From: Halalkalibacter oceani
GTDB lineage: Bacteria > Bacillota > Bacilli > Bacillales > Bacillaceae_D
Length of the DNA: 54,864 bases
Direction of reading: 5' to 3'
Assembly: GCF_023715705.1 (NCBI RefSeq)
Contig: NZ_JAMBOS010000028.1
Span: 1 to 54,864, forward strand
The position numbers were made by a program, and so were the translations under genes. Below the pieces are notes generated by a model. That model was not told the DNA's origin and did no database searches. It was given only the letters and a program-made list of their open reading frames with translations. This document shows positions 19,419 to 28,072 of this stretch, piece by piece. Numbering within the stretch: the stretch's first letter is position 1; every line of letters starts with the position of its first letter.

Positions 19419-19591
19419 GGATGAGCTTGAGACAAAACTAGCTTTGGACCTACTGGCAATGGCTTCACACGCCACAAGCCCGTTGTGAGAAACCCACTCA
19501 CAACGGGCTTTAAAAGATCGTGGCGGTTCCGCTCATTGCTTAGAGGCTGGGCAAAAGGTTTAAAAAACAACCTTTTTTCCCAGCCTCATCC
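19419..19591 (-). repeat. Type A element copy 3 (inverted)
   Basis: Complete copy in the opposite orientation to the first two. Its ends GGATGAGCTTGAGACAAAA (from 19419) and, on the other strand, GGATGAGGCTGGG (to 19591) show that the terminal inverted repeat extends to GGATGAG. The apical helix, the TGGGTTT cap (AAACCCA here), the CGCCAC/GTGGCG helix and the GCAATG/CATTGC helix are all intact. It lies between efp and yqhV, which run in the same direction. It may end the efp transcript. Confidence 0.87.
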
Positions 19592-19696
19592 TCTTTCTTT
19601 GTTTGCGCGGCTGAAGCAGGAAGCAGGGGAACCGTGGAGAGGGCGGTGGCTTTGCTAAGCTGGATCAAATCGGGGGCAGCCTTCGGGCGCTGCTGT

Positions 19697-19746
19697 GAGC
19701 TTAAGAAAAAAGGTGAAAATCAACCTTTTTTCTTAAGCTCTTTTTT
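19697..19746 (+). terminator. Strong hairpin resembling the type A leading hairpin
   Basis: Perfect 18-bp arms at 19697-19714 and 19723-19740 with six T after them. The arm GAGCTTAAGAAAAAAGGT resembles the 5' hairpin of the type A repeats (GAGGCTGGGAAAAAAGG), so it may be a solo derivative. The rest of this 420-bp gap, 19592-19696, shows nothing I recognise. Confidence 0.75.
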
Positions 19747-19809
19747 ATAGTTCTAAATCCAGGCTGACCGCTCATAGGTTGTACAAAGAAAGAATGTCGA
19801 GGTGAAGGA

Positions 19810-20091
19810 ATGAAGACATGGTTTCACGCGGTGGAAATGACGCTGTTGGTCATGGTCGGGCTACGTGTTCTTTCGGGCTTAATTGAACTGACCGCGGCCG
19901 GTTTAATGCTTCGTTTTAATAGTGTTGAAAAAGCAATTGGCTTAAATGCGATGCTTGTCATTATCGGTCCGACTATCTTTATTACATCAATTGCTGTTGG
20001 CCTGATCGGGATGTCGGATCGTTTATCGATTTCAAAATTTGCTTTTATTGGCGCTGGTGTCCTGCTTATTTTAATCGGGATCAGAAAGTAA
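19810..20091 (+). CDS. yqhV: Small membrane protein YqhV (DUF2619)
   Basis: A 93-residue protein with three hydrophobic segments (about 9-30, 42-62 and 72-90). It matches the size and location of YqhV, always just upstream of spoIIIAA in bacilli. Function is unknown; the context suggests co-expression with the sporulation operon 18 bases downstream. GAGGTGAAGGA precedes the start. Confidence 0.85.
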   Translation: MKTWFHAVEMTLLVMVGLRVLSGLIELTAAGLMLRFNSVEKAIGLNAMLVIIGPTIFITSIAVGLIGMSDRLSISKFAFIGAGVLLILIGIRK

Positions 20092-20109
20092 GGAAAAGGA
20101 GAGAGGGCT

Positions 20110-21039
20110 ATGCTTGAGGATGTGCTGCGAATCTTGCCGGAAACGATACGCCAATTGCTGAAAAACCTGGAACCTGCTTTACAGAATAAAATCGAAGAAA
20201 TCCGGGTCCGCGTCTCAAGGCCACTGGAAGTTATGGTTGCCGGCAAGCCCTATTATCCTTCCGGTGCTGCCGGTGTCTATCAAGTCAAAGGTGATGATGC
20301 CGCTTTTTTGCTAAGTCAGCTTAGTCAATATTCGATTTATGCCTTCGAAGAGGAATTGCGGAGAGGCTTTATCACGATAAAAGGAGGGCATCGGGTCGGT
20401 CTCGCCGGAAAGGTCGTCCTCGATAAAGGACAAGTTAAAACATTGCGCGATATTAGCTCGTTCAACATCCGGATTGCGCGGGAAACGATTGGCGCAGCGA
20501 ACCGGCTGGTGTCCGAACTCTATCAGGGCAGGTGGCTCAATACGCTGATTATCGGACCGCCCCAGTCCGGAAAAACAACGTTATTGCGTGATCTGGCACG
20601 GCTGATCAGCGAAGGGGTGCCAGAGCGTCAGATTCCATCATTGAAGGTCGGGATTGTCGATGAACGTTCTGAAATTGCCGCCAGTATGAAAGGCGTTCCC
20701 CAGCTTCAGCTCGGCGGCCGGGTCGACGTGCTTGATGGTTGTCCGAAGGCCGAAGGAATGATGATGATGATTCGTTCGATGAGCCCGGATGTCCTCATCG
20801 TTGATGAAATTGGGAGAAAAGAGGACGTCATCGCCGTTCAGGAGGCGCTCCATGCCGGGGTCAACGTCATGACAACAGCGCACGGTTTTTCCGTTGAAGA
20901 TGTGAAGCGGAGACCGGCGCTTCAGGAACTGATTGCCCAGGGAGCATTTGAACGGCAAATTGAGCTGACAAGGCGGACGAAGCCTGGAATCGTCAAGCGG
21001 ATTCATCAGCAAAAGCGAAATGATGTGATCATCCGATGA
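20110..21039 (+). CDS. spoIIIAA: Stage III sporulation protein AA (ATPase)
   Basis: A 309-residue secretion-type ATPase related to VirB11/GspE. Walker A GPPQSGKTT lies near residue 152-160 and Walker B VLIVDEIGRKED near 232. It is the predicted motor of the mother-cell SpoIIIA channel that joins SpoIIQ and sustains the engulfed forespore. First gene of an eight-gene operon with short overlaps, expected to be under sigma-E by family knowledge. Overlaps spoIIIAB by four bases. Confidence 0.96.
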   Translation: MLEDVLRILPETIRQLLKNLEPALQNKIEEIRVRVSRPLEVMVAGKPYYPSGAAGVYQVKGDDAAFLLSQLSQYSIYAFEEELRRGFITIKGGHRVGLAGKVVLDKGQVKTLRDISSFNIRIARETIGAANRLVSELYQGRWLNTLIIGPPQSGKTTLLRDLARLISEGVPERQIPSLKVGIVDERSEIAASMKGVPQLQLGGRVDVLDGCPKAEGMMMMIRSMSPDVLIVDEIGRKEDVIAVQEALHAGVNVMTTAHGFSVEDVKRRPALQELIAQGAFERQIELTRRTKPGIVKRIHQQKRNDVIIR

Positions 21040-21548
21040 AGCTGCTTGGCGCAATCTTCATTTTGTTAGCGACGACAAGCATCGGCTTTGAATATGCGAA
21101 GCGGCTGAGCGAACGGCCGCGTCAGCTGCGTCAGCTGAGGGTGGCGATTCAATCATTGGAGGCTGAAATGATGTATGGCCTAACGCCGTTGGCCGAGGCG
21201 AGCAGACATATTGCTGAACAGCTGCAAAAGCCGCTTTCACTCTTTTTCATGAGCTTCTCGGAGCGGCTTTCCCATTACGAGCAGACGGCGTTTGACGCGT
21301 GGAAGGAAAGCGTGAACGAAACATGGCAGCGAACGTCTTTATTGGACAGTGAACGGGAAATTATGCTGCAATTCGGCACGACGCTTGGCCAGCATGATCG
21401 TGAACAGCAGCAGAAGCAAATTAAGTTGACCCTTGCTCATTTAGAAAGAGAAGAGCTGGAGGCGAAGGACAGACAAACACGGTATGAACGGATGATCAAG
21501 AGCCTTGGCTTTCTCAGCGGCTTATTGATTGTTGTACTGATGTTGTAG
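21036..21548 (+). CDS. spoIIIAB: Stage III sporulation protein AB
   Basis: A 170-residue protein with hydrophobic segments at each end (about 3-20 and 153-169) and a helical, charged middle. It resembles a GspF-like inner-membrane platform component of the SpoIIIA channel. ATG overlaps the spoIIIAA stop (ATGA). Family assignment rests on order, length and the N-terminal LGAIFILLATTSIGFEYA. Confidence 0.94.
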   Translation: MKLLGAIFILLATTSIGFEYAKRLSERPRQLRQLRVAIQSLEAEMMYGLTPLAEASRHIAEQLQKPLSLFFMSFSERLSHYEQTAFDAWKESVNETWQRTSLLDSEREIMLQFGTTLGQHDREQQQKQIKLTLAHLEREELEAKDRQTRYERMIKSLGFLSGLLIVVLML

Positions 21549-21569
21549 GCGGACAAAGGAGGAGAGGTT

Positions 21570-21776
21570 GTGATGTACGATGTGAACACGATTTTCCAAA
21601 TTGCCGGAATCGGAATTGTTGTCGCGATGATCCATACGGTTTTAAAACAGATGGGAAAAGAAGATTGGGCGCATTGGGTGACATTGATCGGTTTTATCAT
21701 TGTACTTTACATGGTGGCGACAATGGTCGATGACTTATTTCAAAAAATCAGGGGTGTTTTTTTGTTCCAGGGGTGA
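21570..21776 (+). CDS. spoIIIAC: Stage III sporulation protein AC
   Basis: A 68-residue double-spanning membrane protein with DVNTIFQIAGIGIVVAM at the start and VATMVDDLFQKIRGVFLFQG at the end, closely matching SpoIIIAC. GTG at 21570 gives the length of the B. subtilis protein; ATG at 21573 is an equally placed alternative. Part of the SpoIIIA-SpoIIQ channel base. Overlaps spoIIIAD. Confidence 0.94.
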   Translation: MMYDVNTIFQIAGIGIVVAMIHTVLKQMGKEDWAHWVTLIGFIIVLYMVATMVDDLFQKIRGVFLFQG

Positions 21777-22180
21777 AGGAGTGGGTTGCGATTGACATCA
21801 TTCAAATTGTCGGGTTAGGGCTGATTGCGACCTTCCTAGCCCTTGTTGTCAAAGAGCAAAAACCGATATTTGCTTTCATGTTAACGGTCTTTGTCGGCGT
21901 TTTGATTTTTCTCTTTTTAATTGATGAAATTACAAAAATTATCGAGATGCTTTCCGGTATTGCCGAGCAGGCGAATATGAACATGATGTACTTGCAAACA
22001 ATTTTGAAAATCATCGGAATTGCCTATATTGCAGAATTCGGGGCGCAAATTGCAAAGGATGCGGGACAAGCCGCCATTGCTTCAAAGATTGAACTGGCAG
22101 GGAAAATTTTAATTCTTGTGATGGCGATTCCGATTCTGACAGCGGTGATCGAAGTCGTACTTACCTTGATTCCGAATTGA
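21773..22180 (+). CDS. spoIIIAD: Stage III sporulation protein AD
   Basis: A 135-residue membrane protein with about four hydrophobic segments and the family core AYIAEFGAQIAKDAGQ and ASKIELAGKILILVMA. It is a membrane subunit of the SpoIIIA channel. The frame opens at GTG 21773, overlapping the spoIIIAC stop (GTGA); no better-placed ATG exists nearby, so translation is probably coupled. Confidence 0.94.
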   Translation: MKEWVAIDIIQIVGLGLIATFLALVVKEQKPIFAFMLTVFVGVLIFLFLIDEITKIIEMLSGIAEQANMNMMYLQTILKIIGIAYIAEFGAQIAKDAGQAAIASKIELAGKILILVMAIPILTAVIEVVLTLIPN

Positions 22181-22239
22181 AGCTCCTTAGCGATGTACTC
22201 GATGACCACCTTCGTACGTGGAATGGAAGTGAGATCAAA

Positions 22240-23415
22240 ATGAAGAAAGTCATATTTATACTCGGCTTTGCGCTCCTGCTCCTTGCCGTATGTCAGCCGG
22301 CGTCGGCCGAGGAAGAGAGAATGGACGAGCATGGCTTTGTCGAGCAGCAGCTCGAGCAGCTTCAACTTGACGAAGTAAGGAGCTACTGGGAGAAAATTTC
22401 AAACGAATATGGTGGTTTTTTGCCGGAAGGCCAAAAGGGTTCATTTCTGGAATTCGTTCGCGGTGAAAAGACATTCTCACCGAAGGAGTGGGGCATCGGC
22501 GCCGTTAAATTTTTGCTGCATGAGCTGTTAGTCAGCGGCAAGCTACTCGGTTCGCTTATTTTGCTGACGGTGTTCTGCATGATCCTTCAGTCGCTGCAAA
22601 ACGCCTTTGAACAGCATACGATCAGTAAAGTCGCCTATGCGGTCACTTATCTCGTGCTGATGATTATTGCGTTGAACAGCTTTCATGTCGCGATCAGCTA
22701 CGCCTCTGACGCGATCAGCAGCATGATTCATTTCATGATCGCCCTTCTTCCTTTGCTGTTGGCGATCATGGCATCGGTTGGCTCGATTACGTCGGCCGCT
22801 TTGTTTCATCCGCTGATTATTTTTTTCGTCAATACGAGCGGCCTTCTTATTCAGCACCTTGTCCTGCCGCTTTTGTTTTTGTCAACGATCCTGAGCATTG
22901 TCAGCACACTGACCGATCATTACAAGGTGACAAAGCTGGCGACTTTTCTCCGCAATTTGGCAGTCGGCATTCTCGGTGTTTTTCTGACGGTATTTTTAGG
23001 GGTCATATCGGTGCAGGGAGCATCGACAGCGGTGACGGACGGCATCACGGTCCGGACGGCTAAGTTTCTTGCCGGAAATCTGGTGCCTGTCGTCGGCCGA
23101 ATGTTCACCGATGCCGCTGATACGGTGCTGAGCGCCTCACTGCTCTTAAAAAATACAATCGGCGTCGCCGGACTCGCGATCCTTTTATTGCTTTGCGCCT
23201 TTCCGGCGATGAAGGTCCTCTCGCTCGCCTTGATTTTTTCGATTTCATCGGCGGTGCTGCAGCCGCTTGGCGGAGGACCGATTATTGATTGCCTTTCGAT
23301 TATCGGCAAATCCATGATGTTTGTCTTTGGCGCGATGGCCGTCGTTTGTCTGATGTTCTTCCTGGCGGTGACGATTATGATTGCCGCGGGAAATGTCTCG
23401 TTAATGATCAGGTGA
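22240..23415 (+). CDS. spoIIIAE: Stage III sporulation protein AE
   Basis: A 391-residue multi-spanning membrane protein with an N-terminal signal peptide (residues 1-24, cut after PASAEE-like sequence) and a row of about seven later hydrophobic segments. It is the likely export-gate-like subunit of the SpoIIIA channel. I place the start at ATG 22240, where the signal peptide begins; the open frame extends to 22177 but that leader is not conserved in kind. The ribosome-binding site GGAAGTGAG is weak, hinting at coupling to spoIIIAD. Confidence 0.92.
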   Translation: MKKVIFILGFALLLLAVCQPASAEEERMDEHGFVEQQLEQLQLDEVRSYWEKISNEYGGFLPEGQKGSFLEFVRGEKTFSPKEWGIGAVKFLLHELLVSGKLLGSLILLTVFCMILQSLQNAFEQHTISKVAYAVTYLVLMIIALNSFHVAISYASDAISSMIHFMIALLPLLLAIMASVGSITSAALFHPLIIFFVNTSGLLIQHLVLPLLFLSTILSIVSTLTDHYKVTKLATFLRNLAVGILGVFLTVFLGVISVQGASTAVTDGITVRTAKFLAGNLVPVVGRMFTDAADTVLSASLLLKNTIGVAGLAILLLLCAFPAMKVLSLALIFSISSAVLQPLGGGPIIDCLSIIGKSMMFVFGAMAVVCLMFFLAVTIMIAAGNVSLMIR

Positions 23416-23428
23416 GGAGGATAAGGAG

Positions 23429-24085
23429 ATGGGATATATCACGGAATGGTTAACGACCATCATTTTGCTCATTTTGTTTGCGACTGTTCTTGAGCTGATG
23501 ATCCCGAATTCAGCGATGCAGCGCTATGTCAAAATGGTCGTTGGCCTTATGCTTCTTGTCGTCATGCTCCAGCCGATTCTCTCCATTTTTCAGGAAGATG
23601 TGGACAGCTGGCTCTTTGCTTTAACAACCGAGGAGACAAATCGTGCCGAGCAGAACGTCACGAATTCGATAAATTTGCAAAAAAGAGAAATAGAGCTCGG
23701 CCAGCGTGCATATATTTCTGAACAGGTGGCTGTCCAATTAGAGAGTCAGGTGGCAGAAATGCTGGAAGAGGAGCATCATGTGAACATTGCACAAGTCGAG
23801 GTTGAACTGGCGGAGGATGCGGACGCCAATGAGCCTTTCATGGAACAGCAGATCAAAGCGGTCCATGTCGAGGTGCAGGAGCTTGAGCGTGAAGATGAAC
23901 TTGAGCCGTCCGACGCAGTTGATGCTGTGGAGGTTGTCCGGATCGACACCTCTCTGTCAGTGGATGATCAAACCTCGAGCCGGACTGATGAGCTTAGCGA
24001 CATCGTCCCGCTGCTCTCCGAATATTGGGACATCCCTGAAGAAATGATTTCAATCGCCTGGGAAGGGGGGAAACGAGCCGAATGA
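23429..24085 (+). CDS. spoIIIAF: Stage III sporulation protein AF
   Basis: A 218-residue protein with two N-terminal membrane segments (about 9-25 and 36-52) and a long, very acidic soluble region. In the family the soluble part adopts a ring-building-motif-like fold facing the space between membranes. AGGAGGATAAGGAG precedes the ATG. Overlaps spoIIIAG by four bases. Confidence 0.92.
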   Translation: MGYITEWLTTIILLILFATVLELMIPNSAMQRYVKMVVGLMLLVVMLQPILSIFQEDVDSWLFALTTEETNRAEQNVTNSINLQKREIELGQRAYISEQVAVQLESQVAEMLEEEHHVNIAQVEVELAEDADANEPFMEQQIKAVHVEVQELEREDELEPSDAVDAVEVVRIDTSLSVDDQTSSRTDELSDIVPLLSEYWDIPEEMISIAWEGGKRAE

Positions 24086-24744
24086 ATCAGGATGAACAGA
24101 AGGATCGCCAATGGCTGACGACGTTATTCAAAAAGACGGATAACGGCAAGGGCCGGAAATGGCCTCTCCATTATGTGCTGCTTGTAGGCTGCATTGGAGT
24201 CGCGCTGATGATCACGGGCAACCTTCTGACAAACAGTACAGATGAAGAAGAACCATCCTTGCCCGTCTATCAGGAAGATCAGGAGGATGAAGCCGTTTTT
24301 GGATCAAGAGCCTCAGCCGAGCCGAATTCAATGGAAGATTATGAGATTCGATATGAGAATCAGCTGAAGGAGGCGCTTGAGCAGGTGGTTGGCTTGTCGG
24401 ATGTTTCTGTGATGATCAACTTGGCTGAGACAGAACGTTATGTGTATGAAAAGGATACAAATACAAAGGTGCAAAACACCGATGAAACGGATCGTGAAGG
24501 GGGAACACGGCAGGTGGAGGATCACAGCAGGGAGGAGCAGGTTGTGATTATCCGAAATGGCGATAAAGAGGAACCGCTCCTGATTCAAAAAGAAAAACCA
24601 GAAGTCCGCGGAGTGCTAATCGTCGCCAAAGGCGTTGAAAACGCTCAGATAAAAAGCTGGGTGATAGAAGCTGTTAGTCGGGTGCTGGATGTTCCATCTC
24701 ATCGAGTATCGGTCATGCCGAAAAAAACAAGGGAGGATTCATAA
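24082..24744 (+). CDS. spoIIIAG: Stage III sporulation protein AG
   Basis: A 220-residue bitopic protein: short cytoplasmic N-terminus, one membrane segment (about 30-48), an acidic linker, then a ring-building domain with DVSVMINLAETERYVYEKDTN split across the known loop insertion and RGVLIVAKGVENAQIK. SpoIIIAG forms the large ring of the channel in B. subtilis. The stop overlaps the next start (TAATG). Confidence 0.94.
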   Translation: MNQDEQKDRQWLTTLFKKTDNGKGRKWPLHYVLLVGCIGVALMITGNLLTNSTDEEEPSLPVYQEDQEDEAVFGSRASAEPNSMEDYEIRYENQLKEALEQVVGLSDVSVMINLAETERYVYEKDTNTKVQNTDETDREGGTRQVEDHSREEQVVIIRNGDKEEPLLIQKEKPEVRGVLIVAKGVENAQIKSWVIEAVSRVLDVPSHRVSVMPKKTREDS

Positions 24745-25388
24745 TGGTCTTGAAGAAACAAACGGTTTGGTTGTTAACAATGTTGAGCTTGATTGTCGTC
24801 CTGTCTGTCTATTACGTTACATCTCCTAATCAAATTCCTGGTGATGAGGTCGCATATGTGGGGGATGAAGAAACCGGTGAAATGACACTGGAGCAAATGC
24901 CACATGAAGATCAGGGATCTGTCGTCGATATGGAGGAAGAGCTTGCAGAAGCAATGGAGGAGGCAAGTGAAGAAGGAGAGGCAGCAGGAAATGAAGAAGA
25001 AGCAGCAAGTGAAACGCTCTCTAATGCGGCTGGCAATGACACCTTCTCGACAATTCGGATGGACCTTCAGGCATCAAGAGACCGAATGGCCGAGGAGCTG
25101 ACGCAAATCGTTGCTTCCGCTGATACTTCGGCGCTGATGAAGAGTGAAGCCCATGATAAGCGGCTGGAGCTTCAACGTCTGGCACAAAATGAAGCAACCT
25201 TAGAGACGCTGATCAAGGCGAAAGGCTATGAGGATGTTCTCGTCATGACGGAGGAAGACAGAGTCCGGGTCATTGTTCAGACAGACGAATTGTCACGGGC
25301 CGAAGCGAATGAAATTTATCATATGACCTTTGACCAGCTTGGAGCGGGAATGGATGTGGCGGTAACGCACCAGGCCCCGGCTCAGTAA
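24744..25388 (+). CDS. spoIIIAH: Stage III sporulation protein AH
   Basis: A 214-residue protein with one N-terminal membrane segment (about 8-25), a long glutamate-rich linker (60-95) and a C-terminal YscJ/FliF-like ring-building domain (about 105-210). It is the mother-cell partner of forespore SpoIIQ in the zipper-channel. The linker is more acidic than in B. subtilis as far as I recall, consistent with a halophilic or alkaliphilic habit, though that is inference. Last gene of the operon. Confidence 0.94.
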   Translation: MVLKKQTVWLLTMLSLIVVLSVYYVTSPNQIPGDEVAYVGDEETGEMTLEQMPHEDQGSVVDMEEELAEAMEEASEEGEAAGNEEEAASETLSNAAGNDTFSTIRMDLQASRDRMAEELTQIVASADTSALMKSEAHDKRLELQRLAQNEATLETLIKAKGYEDVLVMTEEDRVRVIVQTDELSRAEANEIYHMTFDQLGAGMDVAVTHQAPAQ

Positions 25389-25406
25389 TAAAGCGAATAG
25401 TGAAAA

Positions 25407-25447
25407 AAGCGGTTTTGCGGTGGCAGGCTTCCACCGTGAAGCCGCTT
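25407..25447 (+). terminator. Hairpin ending the spoIIIA operon
   Basis: Nested stems AAGCGG/CCGCTT and GGTGG/CCACC lie 19 bases past the spoIIIAH stop. The T-tract is poor (TTGTTC), so this is a probable rather than ideal terminator. Confidence 0.5.
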
Positions 25448-25509
25448 GTTCATTTACGCCTTCTTTTATCGTGATCTTTCGCCAGAAGGTGCATCTCCTT
25501 ATTTGTCTG

Positions 25510-25518
25510 TGATATAAT
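25510..25518 (+). promoter_or_regulatory. Extended -10 promoter upstream of the orphan gene
   Basis: TG-A-TATAAT (25510-25518) is a perfect extended -10 box 35 bases before the start at 25553. No clear -35 is seen. Confidence 0.45.
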
Positions 25519-25552
25519 ACGCAACGTAACTTACTCGTGAGGAGAGATTGCC

Positions 25553-25924
25553 ATGGAATGGACGGATTTAACTGAAGGTGCGAAAGCGGTACTTGAGCAA
25601 ACACGCAATATGAAAAATGATAATATTCAAATCGTCGAATTCGAAATTGGATTCGAACAGGAATTTGAAGCAGGAGATCAAGACACCTATAAGGTTTCCA
25701 TCCAAGAAGAGGATTATGAGAATCTAAAACGTTACACACAGGAAAATGAATATGGTGATAAATACCATATGGCTCGCAATAAGAATATCGTCAAAATTAT
25801 TTTGTTGGAGGATGGGAAGATCCCGGATAACTTATCTGAGTTTCCTGTATTTCGCCAATATAAAAAGGATGCGCTCGTAAAAACAGAAGAAGAGAAAGAA
25901 ATTACAGCCGACAGCGAAGAATAA
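25553..25924 (+). CDS. Uncharacterised small acidic protein
   Basis: A 123-residue soluble protein, rich in Glu, Asp and Lys, with no membrane segment, no cysteine and no motif I recognise. A mixed alpha/beta pattern is suggested by alternating segments such as IQIVEFEIGF and NIVKIILLEDG, and the tail is very acidic (KTEEEKEITADSEE). GAGGAGAG lies 8 bases before the ATG, and a TATAAT box with extended -10 lies upstream, so the gene is likely real. No counterpart lies between spoIIIAH and accB in B. subtilis. Function unknown. Confidence 0.72.
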   Translation: MEWTDLTEGAKAVLEQTRNMKNDNIQIVEFEIGFEQEFEAGDQDTYKVSIQEEDYENLKRYTQENEYGDKYHMARNKNIVKIILLEDGKIPDNLSEFPVFRQYKKDALVKTEEEKEITADSEE

Positions 25925-25986
25925 TGTGACGATGAAGGTGGGAGGCGGACAGTGAAGCCTGCGAAAGCAGGGCATCCGGTCCCGAA

Positions 25987-26040
25987 GAGGTGTGTTTAAA
26001 AGGAGATTCAACCCTTTTGACGCACCTCCTTCTTTCTTTT
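25987..26040 (+). terminator. Terminator upstream of accB
   Basis: Arms GAGGTGTG with CGCACCTC (one wobble) and an inner AAAAGG/CCTTTT stem, followed by CTTCTTTCTTTTG. It ends the transcript of the orphan gene. Confidence 0.65.
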
Positions 26041-26124
26041 GTATTTTTTTCTTGGCTGAATCATCAATCTAAAAAAGGGAAATGAAAATTCCTGACGAAG
26101 ATAAATAGGGTCAGTAGAATTGTA

Positions 26125-26133
26125 TGGTATAAT
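26125..26133 (+). promoter_or_regulatory. Extended -10 promoter of accBC
   Basis: TG-G-TATAAT (26125-26133) lies 30 bases before the accB start, giving a very short leader. No good -35 at the usual distance. Confidence 0.5.
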
Positions 26134-26163
26134 ATGAAAAAATAAGATTAGGAGTGTACATAT

Positions 26164-26670
26164 ATGTTGAAAGTCCAAGAAATAAAAGAACTGATCAGAG
26201 CACTTGATCAATCGGATTTAGATGAGCTGAAGTTTGAGCAGGATGGAACAAAGCTCGTTTTGAAAAAGCAGCAGGCTGTACCTGTACAAGTACATGCACC
26301 CGCTGCAGCACCGGCTCCTGCTGCTGTAAGCCAGCCGCCGGTAAAACAGGTGGAAAGCGAAGTGTCCGCTACACCGGCACCGACTACGGAAAAAGCAGCG
26401 GTATCTGAAAGCAAGGCGAATGATGACAAGCTGCACACGATTACATCGCCGATGGTCGGAACATTTTATGCAGCACCGTCACCGGATGCCGATCCGTATG
26501 TCGCTACAGGGGACCAAGTCAAAGAAGAAAGCGTTGTCTGTATCGTCGAAGCAATGAAGCTAATGAATGAAATCGAAGCCGAAGTCAATGGGAAAATCGT
26601 CGATATTCTTGCTGAGAACGGGGAGCTTGTTGAGTATGGACAACCTCTGTTCGTCGTGGAGCTTAGCTAA
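26164..26670 (+). CDS. accB: Biotin carboxyl carrier protein of acetyl-CoA carboxylase
   Basis: A 168-residue BCCP. The N-terminal helix is followed by a long Ala/Pro linker (about 40-85) and the C-terminal biotinyl domain with VEAMKLMNE, where Lys132 carries biotin. It shuttles carboxyl groups in the first step of fatty acid synthesis. The ATG follows TAGGAGTG. Forms an operon with accC 14 bases downstream. Confidence 0.96.
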   Translation: MLKVQEIKELIRALDQSDLDELKFEQDGTKLVLKKQQAVPVQVHAPAAAPAPAAVSQPPVKQVESEVSATPAPTTEKAAVSESKANDDKLHTITSPMVGTFYAAPSPDADPYVATGDQVKEESVVCIVEAMKLMNEIEAEVNGKIVDILAENGELVEYGQPLFVVELS

Positions 26671-26684
26671 TTAGGAGAGATATG

Positions 26685-28070
26685 ATGATAAAAAAGGTAT
26701 TAGTTGCAAATCGAGGAGAAATTGCTGTCCGGATTATCCGCGCCTGCCGGGAGCTTAATATCGAAACAGTCGCGATCTATTCAGAGGCAGATAAGGATTC
26801 ACTTCACGTCCGCCTGGCTGACGAAGCTTATTGCATCGGGCCGACAGCATCGAATAAGAGCTATCTTAATATCACAAATATTATGAGCGTCGCCACTTTG
26901 ACAGAGGTTGACGCGATTCATCCGGGGTACGGCTTTTTAGCGGAGAATGCTGATTTCGCTGAAATTTGCGGAGCGTGCAATATTACGTTTGTCGGACCGA
27001 GTCCTTATGCGATTAACCAAATGGGAACGAAGGACGTTGCCCGGAAAACGATGGAGAAGGCCGGCGTACCGATTGTTCCTGGATCTGATGGGATTGTCGC
27101 CGATACCGATGCTGCGATAAAGGTCGCCGAGGAGATCGGCTATCCGGTCATTATAAAAGCGACAGCCGGCGGCGGAGGAAAAGGAATTCGTGTAGCGCGC
27201 ACCGAAGAGGATCTGAAAAAAGGAATGAATCTGACCCAGCAGGAGGCAGCGACGGCATTCGGAAATCCTGGTGTATACATTGAGAAATTCATCGAGGACT
27301 TCCGTCATGTTGAAATTCAGGTGCTTGCTGATAATCATGGGAATGTCATTCACTTAGGTGAGCGTGATTGCAGTATTCAGCGTCGTCTGCAGAAGCTCGT
27401 TGAAGAAACGCCTTCTCCGGCACTGACACCGGAAAAGCGGGCGGAAATGGGTCTGGCAGCTGTAAACGCAGCGAAGGCCGTCAACTATTCAGGAGCAGGG
27501 ACAGTTGAATTCATTTACGACCATACAAATGGCAACTTCTATTTTATGGAAATGAATACACGGATTCAAGTTGAGCATCCTGTAACAGAAATGGTGACGG
27601 GAATCGATTTAATTAAAGAACAGCTCCGTGTCGCTAGCGGAGAGGTGCTCTCCCATAAGCAGGAGGAGGTCACCTTTCAAGGCTGGGCGATTGAGTGCCG
27701 GATTAATGCTGAGAATCCGCGCAAAAACTTCATGCCGTCTCCGGGAAAGATCACGAATTATTTAGCACCGGGCGGCTACGGAGTTCGCGTTGATTCTGCG
27801 GCATATCCCGGCTATGTCATCTCGCCATTCTACGATTCGATGGTTGCCAAAGTGATTACGCACGGGGCGACGCGTGACGAGGCAGTGGCGAAAATGAGAA
27901 GAGCGCTTGAGGAATTTGAAATTGAAGGGGTAGAGACGACGATTCCTTTCCATCTCCGTCTTCTGCATCATGATACGTTTCTCTCAGGCGATTTCAATAC
28001 GAAATTTCTTGAACAGCATGATGTGATGTCCGTCCAACTAAAATCCAACAGTGCAAAAATGGAGGAATAA
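26685..28070 (+). CDS. accC: Biotin carboxylase of acetyl-CoA carboxylase
   Basis: A 461-residue ATP-grasp enzyme that carboxylates biotin on AccB. Signatures: [22 protein letters not shown] at the N-terminus (split here only for its length), the glycine-rich ATP loop [11 protein letters not shown] near residue 163, and [18 protein letters not shown] near 288-305. ATG 26685 fits the ribosome-binding site better than ATG 26682. The partner carboxyltransferase genes accDA are elsewhere. Confidence 0.96.
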   Translation: MIKKVLVANRGEIAVRIIRACRELNIETVAIYSEADKDSLHVRLADEAYCIGPTASNKSYLNITNIMSVATLTEVDAIHPGYGFLAENADFAEICGACNITFVGPSPYAINQMGTKDVARKTMEKAGVPIVPGSDGIVADTDAAIKVAEEIGYPVIIKATAGGGGKGIRVARTEEDLKKGMNLTQQEAATAFGNPGVYIEKFIEDFRHVEIQVLADNHGNVIHLGERDCSIQRRLQKLVEETPSPALTPEKRAEMGLAAVNAAKAVNYSGAGTVEFIYDHTNGNFYFMEMNTRIQVEHPVTEMVTGIDLIKEQLRVASGEVLSHKQEEVTFQGWAIECRINAENPRKNFMPSPGKITNYLAPGGYGVRVDSAAYPGYVISPFYDSMVAKVITHGATRDEAVAKMRRALEEFEIEGVETTIPFHLRLLHHDTFLSGDFNTKFLEQHDVMSVQLKSNSAKMEE

Positions 28071-28072
28071 TG

